From an uncultured Flavobacteriales bacterium (GTDB taxonomy: Bacteria > Bacteroidota > Bacteroidia > Flavobacteriales_D > Sanyastnellaceae): 56,550 bases of DNA. Each line of letters starts with the position of its first letter. Position 1 is the stretch's first letter. A program made the translations under genes and the position numbers. The stretch lies in NCBI GenBank assembly GCA_905478795.1, contig CAJQJX010000021.1, positions 1 to 56,550 on the forward strand, given 5' to 3'. Of this stretch, positions 7,753 to 16,921 are shown piece after piece. A model generated the notes under the pieces. That model was not told the origin of the DNA, searched no databases, and saw nothing but the letters and a program-made list of their open reading frames with translations.

Positions 7753-9020
7753 GAAATCGTGGTGAATCCGGTGTAAGGTTGAAGGGCAGCGGGGATGCGA
7801 ATGCCGTCCGCAGTTTGGTGGTTTTCAAGCAGTGCGGCAACGATGCGAGGCAAAGCCAATGCACTGCCGTTCAACGTGTGGACCAATTCGGGCTTGCCTT
7901 CGCTATTGCGGAAGCGGCATTGGAGGCGATTGGCTTGGAAAGTCTCGAAATTCGAAACGCTCGAAACCTCCAGCCATCGACCTTGGGCAGCAGACCAGAC
8001 TTCGAGGTCAAAGGTCAAGGCAGAGGTGAAGCCCAGGTCGCCACCGCACAGCCGCAGGGTGCGGAAGGGGAGTTCGAGGTCGCGCAAAAGCCCGCGGACG
8101 TGCTCGACCATCCCTTCTAATGCGGCGTAGCTGTTTTCGGGTTTTTCTAACCGGACAATCTCCACTTTGTCGAATTGGTGCAGGCGGTTCAGCCCTCGGA
8201 CATCTTTGCCATAGGAACCAGCTTCTCTCCTAAAGCAAGGGGTGTAACCGCACAATTGCACGGGCAATTCTTCGGCGCTCAAAAGGTCTCCGCGGAAGAG
8301 GTTGGTCAAAGGAACCTCTGCAGTGGGGATCAAGTAAAGATCGTCTTCTGTGCAGTGGTACATCTGCCCTTCTTTGTCGGGCAATTGGCCGGTTCCTCTG
8401 GCGGAGTCGGGGTTGACGAGGTGGGGGGGGATAAACTCCTCATAGCCGGCTTGATCGGCGCGGTCCAGAAAAAACTGAATGAGCGCTCGCTGAAGCTTCG
8501 CTCCTTTACCTCGGTATACAGGAAAGCCCGCTCCAGTAATCTTCACCCCCGCTTCAAAGTCAATCAACTTGTAGCGGTCGGCCAGTTCCCAGTGTGGCAC
8601 CGCGCTGTCCCCCAATTCGGGCTTGGCGCCTTCTTCTGACACCACTTCGTTGTCGGCATCACTTTGCCCAGATGGAACGCTCTCGTGCGGGCGATTGGGC
8701 AATTCGAGCAGGGCGGCCTCTTGCTGTTCGATCAGCTTTTTCTGCTGGTCGTCGAGCACTTGGATTTTTTCCTTCAGGGCCCCCATTTCGGCACGGCGTT
8801 GCTCGGCTTCGTCCTTTTTCCCGGACTTGAAGAGCTCGCCGATTTCTCGGCTGGCCGCGTTTTGTTGGGCCTTGAGGTCGTCAACCTCCTTTTGGGTGTG
8901 TCGCCTTTCCTCATCCAAAGAGAGGATGCGGTCAAGCATGGGGGCAGCATCAATGCCTCGCTTGGTCAAAGCCTGGGCGAGGGCGTCGCGGTCGTTGCGG
9001 AGAACCTGAAGGGTCAGCAT
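7749..9020 (-). CDS. serS: Seryl-tRNA synthetase
   Basis: 423 residues from ATG 9020, which gives the expected MLTLQVLRNDRDALAQAL start; an upstream in-frame start at 9074 would lie across the terminator hairpin and is rejected. The N-terminal long coiled-coil arm (about 30-110, e.g. RRHTQKEVDDLKAQQNAASREI) binds tRNA-Ser. The class II catalytic core has motif 2 (PCFRREAGSYGKDVRGLNR) and motif 3 (HTLNGSALALPRIVAALLEN). It charges tRNA-Ser with serine in the cytoplasm. The length is normal. The stop overlaps the downstream lipoprotein start by 4 bp. A TATTTTTA box lies 6 nt before the ATG. Confidence 0.95.
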   Translation of the reverse strand: MLTLQVLRNDRDALAQALTKRGIDAAPMLDRILSLDEERRHTQKEVDDLKAQQNAASREIGELFKSGKKDEAEQRRAEMGALKEKIQVLDDQQKKLIEQQEAALLELPNRPHESVPSGQSDADNEVVSEEGAKPELGDSAVPHWELADRYKLIDFEAGVKITGAGFPVYRGKGAKLQRALIQFFLDRADQAGYEEFIPPHLVNPDSARGTGQLPDKEGQMYHCTEDDLYLIPTAEVPLTNLFRGDLLSAEELPVQLCGYTPCFRREAGSYGKDVRGLNRLHQFDKVEIVRLEKPENSYAALEGMVEHVRGLLRDLELPFRTLRLCGGDLGFTSALTFDLEVWSAAQGRWLEVSSVSNFETFQANRLQCRFRNSEGKPELVHTLNGSALALPRIVAALLENHQTADGIRIPAALQPYTGFTTIS

Positions 9021-9029
9021 GGCTTGTAA

Positions 9030-9071
9030 AAATACAACGGTGCCCCCTCCTTTGCAGGATGAGGGCACCGT
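9030..9071 (-). terminator. Terminator after rpmA (minus strand)
   Basis: ACGGTGCCC (9037-9045) pairs perfectly with GGGCACCGT (9063-9071). Read on the minus strand the hairpin is followed by TGTATTTTTAC, so it ends the rplU-rpmA transcript. The T-tract overlaps the putative serS promoter box. Confidence 0.75.
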
Positions 9072-9106
9072 CATTTGCCCTTATTGGGCGTTGGGTAAGG
9101 TCTGAC

Positions 9107-9370
9107 TTAGGCTTCAGCGGTAGGAACCACAGAGACAAAGCTCTTGTTGTTCTTGCGCCGGCGGAACTCCACGACGCCGTCTGTGAGGGCGTACAGTGTG
9201 TGGTCCTTGCCGATTCCGACGTTGAGTCCGGGGTTATGTTGGGTGCCGCGCTGGCGAACGAGAATGTTGCCCGCGATGCACACCTGACCGCCATAAATCT
9301 TGACGCCCAGTCGTTTGCTTTCTGATTCGCGGCCGTTCTTGGTCGAGGCCGCCGCCTTTTTGTGAGCCAT
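9107..9370 (-). CDS. rpmA: 50S ribosomal protein L27
   Basis: 87 residues, the normal length. It begins [24 protein letters not shown] with the conserved basic N-terminal tail that reaches the peptidyl-transferase centre, then [18 protein letters not shown] and the [12 protein letters not shown] segment. There is no Firmicutes-type cleaved N-terminal extension. It follows rplU by 11 nt, the usual rplU-rpmA pairing. Confidence 0.97.
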   Translation of the reverse strand: MAHKKAAASTKNGRESESKRLGVKIYGGQVCIAGNILVRQRGTQHNPGLNVGIGKDHTLYALTDGVVEFRRRKNNKSFVSVVPTAEA

Positions 9371-9381
9371 GGTTCAGGAAT

Positions 9382-9780
9382 TTATTCTTCAGACTTTTTT
9401 GCAGCTTTCGGAGCTGCCTTTTCACCGGTATCCTCTGCCTTTTTGGCAGCGGCCTTTTTGGGCTTGCTACCGAGTGCAATGCCGGTGATGACCAACTCGG
9501 TCAAGGAGGGCCGGAAGCCGTTCAACTTCTGGTAACCTTTGCGTCGCTTCTTCTTGAAGACGAGCACTTTGTCACCTTTTAAATGGCGATCAACCGTGGC
9601 ATTCACGGTTGCGCCTTTTACTGCGGGGGCGCCAACGGAAACTTTGGAGCCGTCATCAACGAGGAGCACACGGTCAAAGCTGACCTTAGCGCCCTCATCG
9701 TCTTTCAGACGGTTCACATAGAGCCGTTGATCTTGCTGTACCTTATACTGGTGCCCTGCAATTTCTACGATGGCGTACAT
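9382..9780 (-). CDS. rplU: 50S ribosomal protein L21
   Basis: 132 residues. MYAIVEIAGHQYKVQQDQRLYV is the canonical L21 start, and KVLVFKKKRRKGYQKLNGFR is the conserved rRNA-binding C-terminal part. About 25 extra residues rich in Lys, Ala and Glu (KPKKAAAKKAEDTGEKAAP) form a flexible tail beyond the core, as seen in some Bacteroidota. A TATCTTCG box on the minus strand (9806-9813) lies 25 nt before the ATG, so the pair probably has its own promoter separate from hemCD. Confidence 0.97.
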   Translation of the reverse strand: MYAIVEIAGHQYKVQQDQRLYVNRLKDDEGAKVSFDRVLLVDDGSKVSVGAPAVKGATVNATVDRHLKGDKVLVFKKKRRKGYQKLNGFRPSLTELVITGIALGSKPKKAAAKKAEDTGEKAAPKAAKKSEE

Positions 9781-9880
9781 GATGGGCCTCTTTTTTTGAG
9801 GGGTGCGAAGATACGCGAATTTGAATCGGCTTGAAAGTATCGATGTGATCTACGGCTGAATTCTTACGGAATCAGTGCTT

Positions 9881-11419
9881 TCAAGAAGATTTTGCATGCA
9901 GAATGGCCTCCCAAAGTCCAAAAGCATCCGGGGATTTGGCGGTAGTGCATGACCATTCTTTGGCCGCGAGCGCTGCGGCAGTTGTAGGACCGATCGCCAC
10001 GATTTTTTGAGGCCGATCCCCTTGCCAAGTGTTCACGTTGCTGGGTGAAGTGAAGCAGACTACATCGGATTGGCTTGGCATTTGGTCATTGGGAATGAGC
10101 TCATAATGTTCCCAGGCGTGTAAAGTCGCTTCGGTCTTGCCCGTGTTCCATCGCTTGAGCGAATAGGTCCCATGGGGTATGGCAATATGTTCTGATGCGG
10201 AGCGGCTGGCCGCAAAGGCATGCCAAGCTTGTGCAGGATGCCCGCTCCCCACGAATCCGAGCCTTGGCAGCAGTTCAGGTGCCAGGGCTTCTGCAGTTCC
10301 GTTTCCAGGAACGGCTATGCGGGTTTCTGTGTGCTGTCGCAACCAGGATTGGGCCGCTTCACATGCACCGGGGCTGCCTAGCCAGACCCAATCTTGGGTG
10401 GATTGGGACCAACTTCTGGGTGCTGCTTGGGCAGACAATGGCCGCACATGCACCAAGGGTGTTTCAATCAGGGTTGTCCCCTCGCCATTTGCCAACCGAC
10501 TGAGCACGCTGTTGCTGCGGGGTGTGCGGGTGATCAAAACACTGAATGTGGCTGTTGATGAGAGCTGGGCCAAGGCCGCGTCGGCGTTCTGAGCCAGAAC
10601 GCGACGGGGCCCTGCAGGCGTCTGTAGGAAGCAACGGAGTTGCTCGGTCTGGGTGTCCCAGTGCGCCCCAAAGGGAAGTTGACATCCGCCTTCTAAGGCG
10701 CGCAAGACGGCCCGCTCGCTGTTCACACCGCTTTGAGCGTTGGGGTTGGTCAATGCCGACAAAAAGGCGCATTTGGGGTCGGTCTCCCTCATTTGTAGGG
10801 CAAGTGCACCCTGTGCCGGTGCCGGTACGAACGACCGGTGGTCAAGGCTGTGTCGGACAATGCCGGCTAAGGGAAGGTCGAGTCGATCCAATCCCGCTTC
10901 GGCCAGGACAATGGCGTCGTACAGGCCTTCTTGTAAACGGTTGACCCTTGTCGGGACGTTGCCGCGCAAAGCGCGGATGTTCAAGTCAGGCCTCAACAAC
11001 AACAGCTGGTCTCTTCGCCTGACGGAGGAGGTCCCTACAGTGGCTCCTTGTGCCAATGGAAGCCACGGGGCAGATACATGTTGGTCATCTCGGACCAGCA
11101 GGGTGTCGCGTGGTGATGCCCGTTCTGGCACAGCGACGATGGCGAGGCCTTGTGGTTGTTGGGTCTCGAGGTCCTTGTGGCTGTGGACGGCAATGTCGAT
11201 CCGCTCCGCGAGCAATGCATCTTCGATTTCCTTGGTAAAAAACCCTTTGCCTTCGAGTTTTTCAAAAGACTGCACCTGTTCACGGTCCCCTTGGGTGGAG
11301 AGCACGATAATCTCGGAGGTGCCACCCGCGGCGGCGATCAAGTCGTGCACATGGTGCGCTTGCCACAAGGCGAGGTCACTGCCCCGCGTGCCGATGCGGA
11401 AATGGGGTGAATCGGCCAT
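9881..11419 (-). CDS. hemCD: Fused hydroxymethylbilane synthase / uroporphyrinogen-III synthase
   Basis: 512 residues. The N-terminal domain (about 1-285) is HemC: RIGTRGSDLALWQA, STQGDREQ, HSHKDLET with catalytic Asp83, and GGCQLPFGAH, where Cys246 would hold the dipyrromethane cofactor. The C-terminal domain (from about 292, VLITRTPRSNSVL) looks like HemD, with VWLGSPGACEAA and VCFTSPSNVNTW matching the usual F/W-TSP-S patterns. Porphobilinogen would thus be condensed to hydroxymethylbilane and cyclised to uroporphyrinogen III by one polypeptide. HemD is normally a separate gene. The gene follows hemA by 6 nt and lies 100 nt before rplU. HemD is poorly conserved, so that half rests on context and a few motifs. 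Confidence 0.85.
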   Translation of the reverse strand: MADSPHFRIGTRGSDLALWQAHHVHDLIAAAGGTSEIIVLSTQGDREQVQSFEKLEGKGFFTKEIEDALLAERIDIAVHSHKDLETQQPQGLAIVAVPERASPRDTLLVRDDQHVSAPWLPLAQGATVGTSSVRRRDQLLLLRPDLNIRALRGNVPTRVNRLQEGLYDAIVLAEAGLDRLDLPLAGIVRHSLDHRSFVPAPAQGALALQMRETDPKCAFLSALTNPNAQSGVNSERAVLRALEGGCQLPFGAHWDTQTEQLRCFLQTPAGPRRVLAQNADAALAQLSSTATFSVLITRTPRSNSVLSRLANGEGTTLIETPLVHVRPLSAQAAPRSWSQSTQDWVWLGSPGACEAAQSWLRQHTETRIAVPGNGTAEALAPELLPRLGFVGSGHPAQAWHAFAASRSASEHIAIPHGTYSLKRWNTGKTEATLHAWEHYELIPNDQMPSQSDVVCFTSPSNVNTWQGDRPQKIVAIGPTTAAALAAKEWSCTTAKSPDAFGLWEAILHAKSS

Positions 11420-11425
11420 ATTGCC

Positions 11426-12655
11426 TCAGGGCTTGTCCAAATGTTCCATGACGGCTTCACGCGCCAATTTCATGGGAACGGAGACGTATTTTTTCTCGAG
11501 GTAGGCCACGATGCGGTCTACCAGGCTGCGCGTTTCTCCATCGAGTTCCGCGAGTTCATCAGCGAAGACTTCGCCCAGTGCTGTATTGCGGACGGCCGCG
11601 AGCAATGTGGGCAGTTCACGCAGGGCCAATTCCACTTCCCGTTGCTGGAGGCGGTTGGTCAGTTCGATGAGGCTAGCGTTGATGATACGCTGACAGTCAC
11701 CGAGTGCGGCGCGACGTCCTGCCACGTTTTCGTCGGCGAGAGGTTTGAGTTCGGCGATGCCGACAACCATACAGTTTGGGCGCTTACGGAAGGCTTCAGT
11801 TACACCTGAAGGAACACTCAGGTCCAAGACAAAGACCTGTCCTGCCGGCAGTGCTTGTGCTTGGGCCTCGTCTAAAATCGCAGTGTCGCTTCCGGTGCAG
11901 AGGAAGATGGCGGCAGGCCCTTTTGCGAGGGACTCCTCCAACCCTGAGAGGTCGCCCCAGGTCCAGTTCCGGGGAGCGGCGAGTGCTTCAGCCTTTGGGG
12001 CTGTGCGGTTGAGGATGTGAACGGATGCATACCCTTGCTTTGCAAGAAAGCGCGCAATGTTGCCGTTGGTTTGTCCCGCTCCTATCAATAGAATGGGGGC
12101 CTCTTTTGGGATGGATTGCTCCTGAAAGGCCTTCCACCCAAGGGCGTTGACAGAGACGCTACGTCGGGCGATGTCGGTTTCAGTAAAGACCTGTTTGGCC
12201 GTTTCTATGGCGATGCGTTCGGTGATGCGCAACTGGTCTCCGGCCAACCCCCATTGTCTGGAACGTTCCAAGGCGGAGCGTATTTGGGTCAGGATTTCAC
12301 GTTCGCCCAGGACCATCGATTCTAATCCAGCGCTCACGCGAAGCAAGTGGCGGGCCGCATCTTCTCCATGGAGCACCATGGCGGTGCCCATGAGGGAACG
12401 CAGTTCGGCGTCGTCAGGAGCAAAGGCTTGAAACAGCTGTTGCAGCCGACCCATGCAGAAATAGGCTTCGTCCACTAGGATAAACTCCACCCTATTGCAG
12501 GTCGTCAGGTAGGCCAAGCCTTGAACGCCGAGGGTGTTTTTGAGTTCGTTCAAAAAGGCCTCTTGGCGCTCTTCAGGAACGTGCAAACTGCCAACCCGAG
12601 AGATGGGGGCGTTGCGGTGATTGAGGGAGACGATATGGAGATGGTCCTGTCGCAC
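11426..12655 (-). CDS. hemA: Glutamyl-tRNA reductase
   Basis: 409 residues. It reduces glutamyl-tRNA to glutamate-1-semialdehyde, the first step of the C5 tetrapyrrole route; hemL in this window does the next step. Visible are the catalytic TTCNRVE (Cys53), GLESMVLGEREILTQIR, the NADPH-binding ILLIGAGQTNGNIARFLA, and a C-terminal helical dimerisation domain. The start codon is GTG at 12655: an in-frame stop lies 7-9 nt upstream and no nearby ATG exists. It is the first gene of the hemA-hemCD operon. GAACTTTG, one mismatch from the -7 consensus, lies 7 nt before the start. Confidence 0.95.
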   Translation of the reverse strand: MRQDHLHIVSLNHRNAPISRVGSLHVPEERQEAFLNELKNTLGVQGLAYLTTCNRVEFILVDEAYFCMGRLQQLFQAFAPDDAELRSLMGTAMVLHGEDAARHLLRVSAGLESMVLGEREILTQIRSALERSRQWGLAGDQLRITERIAIETAKQVFTETDIARRSVSVNALGWKAFQEQSIPKEAPILLIGAGQTNGNIARFLAKQGYASVHILNRTAPKAEALAAPRNWTWGDLSGLEESLAKGPAAIFLCTGSDTAILDEAQAQALPAGQVFVLDLSVPSGVTEAFRKRPNCMVVGIAELKPLADENVAGRRAALGDCQRIINASLIELTNRLQQREVELALRELPTLLAAVRNTALGEVFADELAELDGETRSLVDRIVAYLEKKYVSVPMKLAREAVMEHLDKP

Positions 12656-12743
12656 GGAGGGTCAAAGTTCGGTCACGGCACTGAACTGAACATGGCTACA
12701 ACGTTTCTTGGGTGTGGTTGGTGGCTTTTTGCGTTACGAATGG

Positions 12744-12781
12744 AAAAAAAAAGGCGGTCCAGAATTGGACCGCCCTTTTTT
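12744..12781 (-). terminator. Terminator after nrdA (possibly bidirectional)
   Basis: GGCGGTCC (12753-12760) pairs with GGACCGCC (12767-12774) around a 6-nt loop. It is flanked by nine A on the left and six T on the right, so it would work on the minus strand for nrdA. The flanking hemA is also on the minus strand. Confidence 0.85.
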
Positions 12782-12800
12782 GAAGATAGGTGTATCGGAC

Positions 12801-15224
12801 TCAGCCGCTGCACATTTCGCAGTCTGGCCCATTGTCGATCGAGCAGGCGGCGACTTGCTCCTCGTGTGTCATTTCTGTGACATCCTTTGGAGTGACCACT
12901 GCTTCTGGAGCTGCTTCTGGGGCTGCTTCTTGAGCGGCGACTTCAACAGGCTTGTCCTTGTACTTCTTGTCTACCGTGAACTTGATCGCATCGGTGGCGG
13001 CCTTTGTTCGCAGGTAGTACATGCCGGTTTTCAATCCTGAGCGCCATGCGTGGAAGTGCATGGAGGTCAACTTGGGTGCGTTGGCATTCTCCATGAAGAC
13101 ATTCAAAGACTGTGACTGGCAGATGAAGGCTCCCCGGTCTGCGGCCATGTCCAAGATGGCGCGCTGCGAAATTTCCCAAGCGGTGCGGTACAGCGCCTTG
13201 AGGTTTTCGGGAATCTCGGGGATGTTTTGGATGGATCCGTTGGCGGCAATGAGCTGATTCTTCATCGTTGGGTTCCACATCCCGAGTTTGGTCAGGTCGC
13301 GGAGGAGGTGGTTGTTGACCACGATGAATTCACCACTCAGGGTACGGCGGGTGTAAATGTTCGAGGTGTAGGGCTCGAAGCACTCATTGTTTCCAAGGAT
13401 TTGCGCGGTAGAAGCGGTCGGCATGGGCGCTACGAGCAAGCTGTTGCGCATGCCCTTGTCCATGATTTCCTCTTTCAACACATCCCATTCCCAGCGGTCG
13501 CTTGGGGTCACACCCCAAAGGTCAAACTGAAGCTTGCCTTCGGAAGCGGGGGAACCCTTGAAGGTTTCGTAAGGGCCTTCTTCGATGGCCAAATCCTTCG
13601 ATGCACAGCATGCCGCGTAGTAGATGGTTTCGAAAACGTCTTTGTTCAATTGGCGTGCCTCTTCTGATTCGAAGGGGAAGCGCATCATGATGAAGGCATC
13701 GGCCAATCCTTGTACGCCCAGACCCACAGGACGGTGGCGCATGTTGGAGTTGCGGGCTTCTACAATGGGGTAGAAGTTCCGGTCGATGACCCTGTTGAGG
13801 TTTTTGGTGACCTGATAAGTGACCTCGAACAGCTTGTCGTGGTCAAAGCTCAGGTCTTCGTTCACAAACTTGGGCAGCGCGATGGATGCGAGGTTGCACA
13901 CGGCCACTTCGTCCTTGGCTGTGTACTCGATGATCTCGGTGCACAGGTTGGAAGAGCGGATCGTACCCAAGTTTTGCTGGTTGGACTTGCCGTTGGCAGC
14001 GTCCTTGTAGAGCATGTAGGGAACGCCCGTTTCGATTTGGCTTTCTACGATTTTGAACCAGAGTTCCTGGGCTTTGATCGTCTTGCGGCCTTTGCCTTCT
14101 GCCTCATACTTCTCGTACAGGGCTTCAAACTCAGGTCCCCAAGTGTCTGCAAGGCCGGGGCACTCGTTGGGGCACATTAAGGTCCACTCACCGTCGGCTT
14201 CAACGCGCTTCATGAAGAGGTCAGGTACCCAGAGAGCGTAGAACAAATCGCGTGCGCGCTGCTCTTCTTTTCCGTGGTTCTTCTTGAGGTCGAGGAAATC
14301 AAAAACGTCTGCGTGCCAAGGCTCGATATAAACAGCAAAAGATCCTTTGCGCTTACCGCCACCTTGGTCTACGTAGCGCGCCGTGTCGTTGAACACGCGC
14401 AACATGGGGACGATGCCATTGGACGTTCCGTTGGTGCCGCGGATGTAGGATCCTGTGGCGCGTACGTCGTGAATGGCCAAGCCAATGCCGCCCGCATTCT
14501 GCGAGATTTTGGCGCACTGCTTGAGGGTATCATAGATGCCGCTAATGCTGTCTTCTTGTGTCGTGAGCAAGAAGCAGCTGGACATTTGAGGCTTGGGCGT
14601 GCCTGCATTGAAGAGGGTAGGCGTGGCATGGGTGAACCACCCTTCTGACATCAAGTTGTAGGTCTTGATGGCACTTTCGATGTCGTCTTTGTGAATGCCG
14701 ACAGAGACGCGCATCAACATTTGCTGAGGACGCTCAGCCACCTGGCCCTCCAGTTTTAGGAGGTAGGAACGCTCCAGGGTCTTGAACCCAAAGTAGTCGT
14801 AGCTGAAGTCCCGATCATAGATGATGGCAGAGTCCAGAACTTCTGTGTTGGCCTCGATGATTTCCATCACGTCATCTGCGATGAGGGCAGCCGGCGCCCC
14901 CGTAACAGGATCGGTGTAGGTGTGCAGGCTGCGCATCACCTCTGAGAACGACTTGTGGGTCGTCTTGTGTAGGTTGGAGACTGCAATGCGCGATGCGAGC
15001 TGTGCGTAGTCAGGATGGTTGACTGCATTGGTCGCGGCAACCTCTGCGGCGAGGTTGTCGAGCTCTGAAGTGGTGACCCCATCGTAGACCCCTTCGATGA
15101 CGCGCATGGCGACTGAAACCGGGTCTACTTTTTGGTGAAGTCCGTAGCAGAGTTTTTTGACCCTTGCCGTGATCTTGTCGAATTGGACCTGTTCTCGGCG
15201 TCCATCCCGTTTGACGACATACAT
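12801..15224 (-). CDS. nrdA: Ribonucleoside-diphosphate reductase, alpha subunit (class Ia)
   Basis: 807 residues. It reduces ribonucleotides to deoxyribonucleotides, with NrdB supplying the tyrosyl radical. The N-terminus ([17 protein letters not shown]) is an ATP-cone domain for allosteric activity control. Catalytic elements visible are MSSCFLL (substrate cysteine), NLCTEI (thiyl radical cysteine), AVCNLAS (partner cysteine) and the phosphate-binding [12 protein letters not shown]. The C-terminus ends CEMCSG, the flexible redox cysteine pair that passes electrons from thioredoxin or glutaredoxin. The length is typical of the eukaryote-like class Ia found in Bacteroidota. It lies downstream of nrdB in the same direction after a 224-nt gap, with a terminator after it. 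Confidence 0.96.
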   Translation of the reverse strand: MYVVKRDGRREQVQFDKITARVKKLCYGLHQKVDPVSVAMRVIEGVYDGVTTSELDNLAAEVAATNAVNHPDYAQLASRIAVSNLHKTTHKSFSEVMRSLHTYTDPVTGAPAALIADDVMEIIEANTEVLDSAIIYDRDFSYDYFGFKTLERSYLLKLEGQVAERPQQMLMRVSVGIHKDDIESAIKTYNLMSEGWFTHATPTLFNAGTPKPQMSSCFLLTTQEDSISGIYDTLKQCAKISQNAGGIGLAIHDVRATGSYIRGTNGTSNGIVPMLRVFNDTARYVDQGGGKRKGSFAVYIEPWHADVFDFLDLKKNHGKEEQRARDLFYALWVPDLFMKRVEADGEWTLMCPNECPGLADTWGPEFEALYEKYEAEGKGRKTIKAQELWFKIVESQIETGVPYMLYKDAANGKSNQQNLGTIRSSNLCTEIIEYTAKDEVAVCNLASIALPKFVNEDLSFDHDKLFEVTYQVTKNLNRVIDRNFYPIVEARNSNMRHRPVGLGVQGLADAFIMMRFPFESEEARQLNKDVFETIYYAACCASKDLAIEEGPYETFKGSPASEGKLQFDLWGVTPSDRWEWDVLKEEIMDKGMRNSLLVAPMPTASTAQILGNNECFEPYTSNIYTRRTLSGEFIVVNNHLLRDLTKLGMWNPTMKNQLIAANGSIQNIPEIPENLKALYRTAWEISQRAILDMAADRGAFICQSQSLNVFMENANAPKLTSMHFHAWRSGLKTGMYYLRTKAATDAIKFTVDKKYKDKPVEVAAQEAAPEAAPEAVVTPKDVTEMTHEEQVAACSIDNGPDCEMCSG

Positions 15225-15252
15225 GCTTTTTTCTCGGCTTTTTTACCCTCGA

Positions 15253-15366
15253 TTAGAGAGAATGGTTGTGACAACCGAGGCGACAAGACCTCGGTGGTGT
15301 GTGTTGTTCTGATGCTCTTGGTCCGGTGTTGAACGCAACAGCCAATGGTTTTGACTGGGGGTTCAT
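15253..15366 (-). CDS. Possible small ORF between nrdB and nrdA (37 codons)
   Basis: Reading the minus strand from ATG 15366, MNPQSKPLAVAFNTGP... runs 37 codons to TAA at 15253. An AGAGGA stretch sits about 6 nt before the ATG. It resembles no family I know, and its last third overlaps a 7-bp hairpin (15274-15295). It may be a leader peptide or may be chance. Confidence 0.2.
   Translation of the reverse strand: MNPQSKPLAVAFNTGPRASEQHTPPRSCRLGCHNHSL
15274..15295 (-). other. Hairpin in the nrdB-nrdA spacer
   Basis: ACCGAGG (15274-15280) pairs with CCTCGGT (15289-15295) around an 8-nt loop, about 50 nt before the nrdA start. There is no T-tract immediately after it on the minus strand, so it is not a plain terminator. 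It could be an mRNA-stability or attenuation element; this is a weak call. Confidence 0.35.
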
Positions 15367-15448
15367 TTTCGTCCTCTCAAGATGGGGCTCGAAGAGGGTG
15401 AATTGTACTTCTGTGGAGTGGCAGTTTTAAACTTTTTCTCCGTTGAAA

Positions 15449-16543
15449 TCAGAAATCCGCGTCAAGACTGAAGCCTTTGGCCTCTTCCTCAGATCCAGAT
15501 TTGTTGACTCCAGCCTTCTGGTACTCGGCAACCCGCTTCTCAAAGAAGTTGGTTTTGCCTTGGAGTGAAATCATTTCCATGAAATCGAAGGGGTTGGTGG
15601 CATTGTAAACTTTCTCGTTGCCCAACTCGACCAAAAGGCGGTCGGCGACGAACTCAATGTACTGGCTCATCAGATCGGCATTCATTCCAATCAAACGCAC
15701 AGGCAAAGCGTCGCAGACAAACTCCTTCTCGATGTTGACGGCGTCGACGATGATTTTCTCGACCGTAGACTTGGGCAACTTGTTGACGATGTGCTGGGTG
15801 TAGAGCAAGCAAGCGAAGTCGCAGTGCATGCCTTCATCCCTAGAGATGAGTTCGTTGGAGAAGCTCAGTCCGGGCATCAGTCCGCGCTTCTTTAACCAGA
15901 AGATGGAACAAAAGCTTCCGCTAAAGAAGATGCCCTCTACAGCAGCAAAAGCGACGATGCGCTCGGGGAAGTTGCCGTTGTCAATCCATTGGAGCGCCCA
16001 GTTGGCTTTTTTCTTGACACAGTCCAAGGTCTCGATGGCATTGAACAGGTGGTTCTTTTCCTCCTTGTCCTTGATGTAGGTGTCGATCAACAAGGAGTAT
16101 GTCTCCGAGTGGATGTTCTCCATCATGATTTGGAAACCATAAAAGAACTTGGCCTCTGTGTACTGGACTTCGGCGACGAAGTTCTCAGCGAGGTTCTCAT
16201 TTACAATGCCATCAGAGGCGGCAAAGAAGGCCAGGATGTGCTTGATGAAGTAGCGCTCATTGTCGTTGAGCTTTTCGTTCCAATCCACCATATCTGCCGC
16301 GAGGTCAATCTCCTCAGCGGTCCAAAAGCTGGCCTCGGACTTTTTGTAGAAATTCCAGATGTCGTCGTGTTGAATCGGAAACAGCACAAAACGGTTGGGG
16401 TTGTCCTCCAGAATGGGTTCGACCACTGCAGTGTTTTCCGGAAGCATGGCGTCAATGGCCATTTGACCTTCACCCGGTTGTTGAACATCCGAAGAAACGT
16501 CGTTGACCGACTCAGTTCCGTGATTGTGCTGCTCGTTGTTCAT
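15449..16543 (-). CDS. nrdB: Ribonucleoside-diphosphate reductase, beta subunit (class Ia)
   Basis: 364 residues from ATG 16543 ([13 protein letters not shown]); a longer reading needs a TTG at 16639 and is less likely. The first ~35 residues are a variable polar tail, then the R2 fold starts near [21 protein letters not shown]. Diiron and radical residues are visible: [12 protein letters not shown], the pair in MENIHSETY (Glu, His and radical Tyr), VEGIFFSG and [12 protein letters not shown]. It generates the stable tyrosyl radical used by NrdA. A candidate promoter lies upstream on the minus strand: TTG (16637-16639), 20 nt, CAGTTTTG (16609-16616). Confidence 0.95.
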   Translation of the reverse strand: MNNEQHNHGTESVNDVSSDVQQPGEGQMAIDAMLPENTAVVEPILEDNPNRFVLFPIQHDDIWNFYKKSEASFWTAEEIDLAADMVDWNEKLNDNERYFIKHILAFFAASDGIVNENLAENFVAEVQYTEAKFFYGFQIMMENIHSETYSLLIDTYIKDKEEKNHLFNAIETLDCVKKKANWALQWIDNGNFPERIVAFAAVEGIFFSGSFCSIFWLKKRGLMPGLSFSNELISRDEGMHCDFACLLYTQHIVNKLPKSTVEKIIVDAVNIEKEFVCDALPVRLIGMNADLMSQYIEFVADRLLVELGNEKVYNATNPFDFMEMISLQGKTNFFEKRVAEYQKAGVNKSGSEEEAKGFSLDADF

Positions 16544-16921
16544 GTGGTTGGGATTGGATGAAATTGACTTCTGTGCGGCGATGATTTTGTCTCCTAAAAG
16601 ACAGACTTCAAAACTGCGGAGTGGAGCCTGCAACGGCAATCGGAAACGATGAACACCTCGATGGAATTGTCAACATGCGGTTGATTAACCCCATTAAACT
16701 CCTGTTAATCAGTATTTTGAATTGTTGATAGGGGCTTCGGTGTATGAGATGAGGGGATGAATTTTTTTGGTGTTCATGGCGGCCCACAAGGGCTTACTGC
16801 GGAGGCAATTCGCAACAATGTTTGGGAGTGGAGACCCCAATCTTGAGCCTTAATTTTGTCCACACCTCTTGGATTCCATTTTTGTTTTTGACATGGGATT
16901 TCAGTGGCACAAGCAGCACCC
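16544..16921. promoter_or_regulatory. Divergent nrdB-secA intergenic region
   Basis: This 378-nt gap holds no convincing gene. It contains possible promoters for nrdB (minus, 16609-16639) and secA (plus, 16855-16884) and an inverted repeat GATTAAC (16683-16689) / GTTAATC (16704-16710) with a 14-nt spacer, which might be an operator. I searched for an NrdR box (ACACwATATATwGTGT type) and saw none. Confidence 0.5.
16855..16884 (+). promoter_or_regulatory. Candidate secA promoter
   Basis: TTTG (16855-16858), an 18-nt spacer and CATTTTTG (16877-16884) match the Bacteroidota -33/-7 pattern TTTG-N(17-23)-TAnnTTTG with one mismatch. The predicted transcript starts about 30 nt before ATG 16922. Confidence 0.45.

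Noticed and set aside
15132-15332. Plus-strand open frame near the nrdA start
   Set aside because: It overlaps nrdA antisense, is short and has no recognisable feature.
16544-16921. NrdR box or small gene in the nrdB-secA gap
   Set aside because: No sequence close to the NrdR consensus and no open frame with a plausible start was found.
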